Of a stretch of 64,000 bases of DNA, positions 63,927 through 64,000 are shown in pieces. The DNA is from PALSA-911 sp963743035 (GTDB taxonomy: Bacteria; Pseudomonadota; Alphaproteobacteria; Acetobacterales; Acetobacteraceae). Location of the stretch: contig CAVUOB010000014.1 of assembly GCA_963743035.1 (NCBI GenBank), forward strand, positions 1 through 64,000. The letters run 5' to 3'. The translations under genes and the position numbers were made by a program. Numbering within the stretch: position 1 is the stretch's first letter; the number at the start of each line of letters is the position of its first letter. The notes under the pieces are model-generated. The model ran no database searches, was not told the DNA's origin, and saw nothing but the letters and a program-made list of their open reading frames with translations.

Positions 63927-64000
63927 ATGCTGCCACTACAGGGTATCAAGATCGTCGAAATCGCGCAGAACCTGGCCGGGCCGTTCGCCGGACAGATCCT
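63927..64000 (+). CDS. CaiB/BaiF-type family III CoA transferase, 5' end only
   Basis: The ATG at 63927 follows GGAGGAACGCA. The visible MLPLQGIKIVEIAQNLAGPF is the classical opening of family III CoA transferases (G-x-x-V-x-E-x-x-x-x-x-A-G-P). The rest lies outside the window. It would supply CoA thioesters to the divergent acyl-CoA dehydrogenase and hydratase. Confidence 0.75.
   Translation, partial: MLPLQGIKIVEIAQNLAGPFAGQI

Overview
The window is a high-GC chromosomal segment of an alphaproteobacterium, most likely a member of the Acetobacteraceae (Rhodospirillales). I infer this from the uniform GC-rich coding style and the gene repertoire (liv and dpp importers, TauD/TfdA oxygenases, CaiB-type CoA chemistry, a CxC-tailed SecA, a RibA with a degenerate N-terminal half) and the GC-rich palindromes between genes. 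No database search was possible. I see no tRNA, rRNA, CRISPR array or intact insertion sequence.

Layout. 0-8.5 kb: a frameshifted hypothetical gene, prfC and rpsD (both broken by single-base insertions), an orphan TRAP binding protein, then the tight minus-strand operon cysS-DUF305-trmJ and a TauD-type oxygenase. 8.5-12 kb: three glycosyltransferase genes packed as a minus-strand operon. 12-18.8 kb: a complete peptide ABC importer (dppABCDF order A-B-C-D-F, minus strand), divergent from an AstE/AspA-like deacylase. 19-31 kb: housekeeping and stress genes (CinA-like protein, GNAT-NUDIX fusion, argJ, parvulin isomerase, secA, L,D-transpeptidase, ribA, an orphan OmpR-type regulator, an FTR1 iron permease preceded by a Fur-like palindrome). 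31-46 kb: sugar-acid and acyl-CoA metabolism (IlvD/Edd dehydratase, SDR, FAH hydrolase, UxaA-type dehydratase, HpcH/HpaI aldolase, FAD-linked oxidase, M20 amidase, an AidB-like acyl-CoA dehydrogenase) plus a toxin-antitoxin remnant. 46-53 kb: OpgC and an exported SGNH-like protein, a TfdA-type oxygenase, UspA, and a candidate structured RNA ahead of a DUF2092/glycine-repeat operon. 53-59.5 kb: a branched-chain-type ABC importer (livKHMGF order) with a racemase-family protein, and a TSUP permease. 59.6-64 kb: NAD synthetase and acyl-CoA enzymes (enoyl-CoA hydratase, acyl-CoA dehydrogenase), with the start of a CaiB-type CoA transferase divergent from them.

The most unusual content is between genes. 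(1) Three composite palindromic elements (4.75, 18.8 and 33.3 kb), each with a perfect 19-20 bp stem whose arms differ completely between copies but stay complementary, around a related apical loop; single-arm versions sit at other, mostly convergent, gene ends. (2) A promoter-to-terminator unit at 51.04-51.26 kb encoding a run of five hairpins, unlike any RNA family I recognise. (3) At least nine very short (12-20 bp) tandem duplications at gene edges, three of which duplicate a stop codon. (4) A gene at 241-848 that recurs with its upstream hairpin as a decayed copy at 39.0-39.3 kb.

Caution on sequence quality: about a dozen frameshifts interrupt otherwise well-conserved genes, nearly all by one extra base, with seven or more in prfC and rpsD alone. 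The likeliest cause is uncorrected indels in the assembly, so 'broken' genes here should be read as probably intact in the organism.
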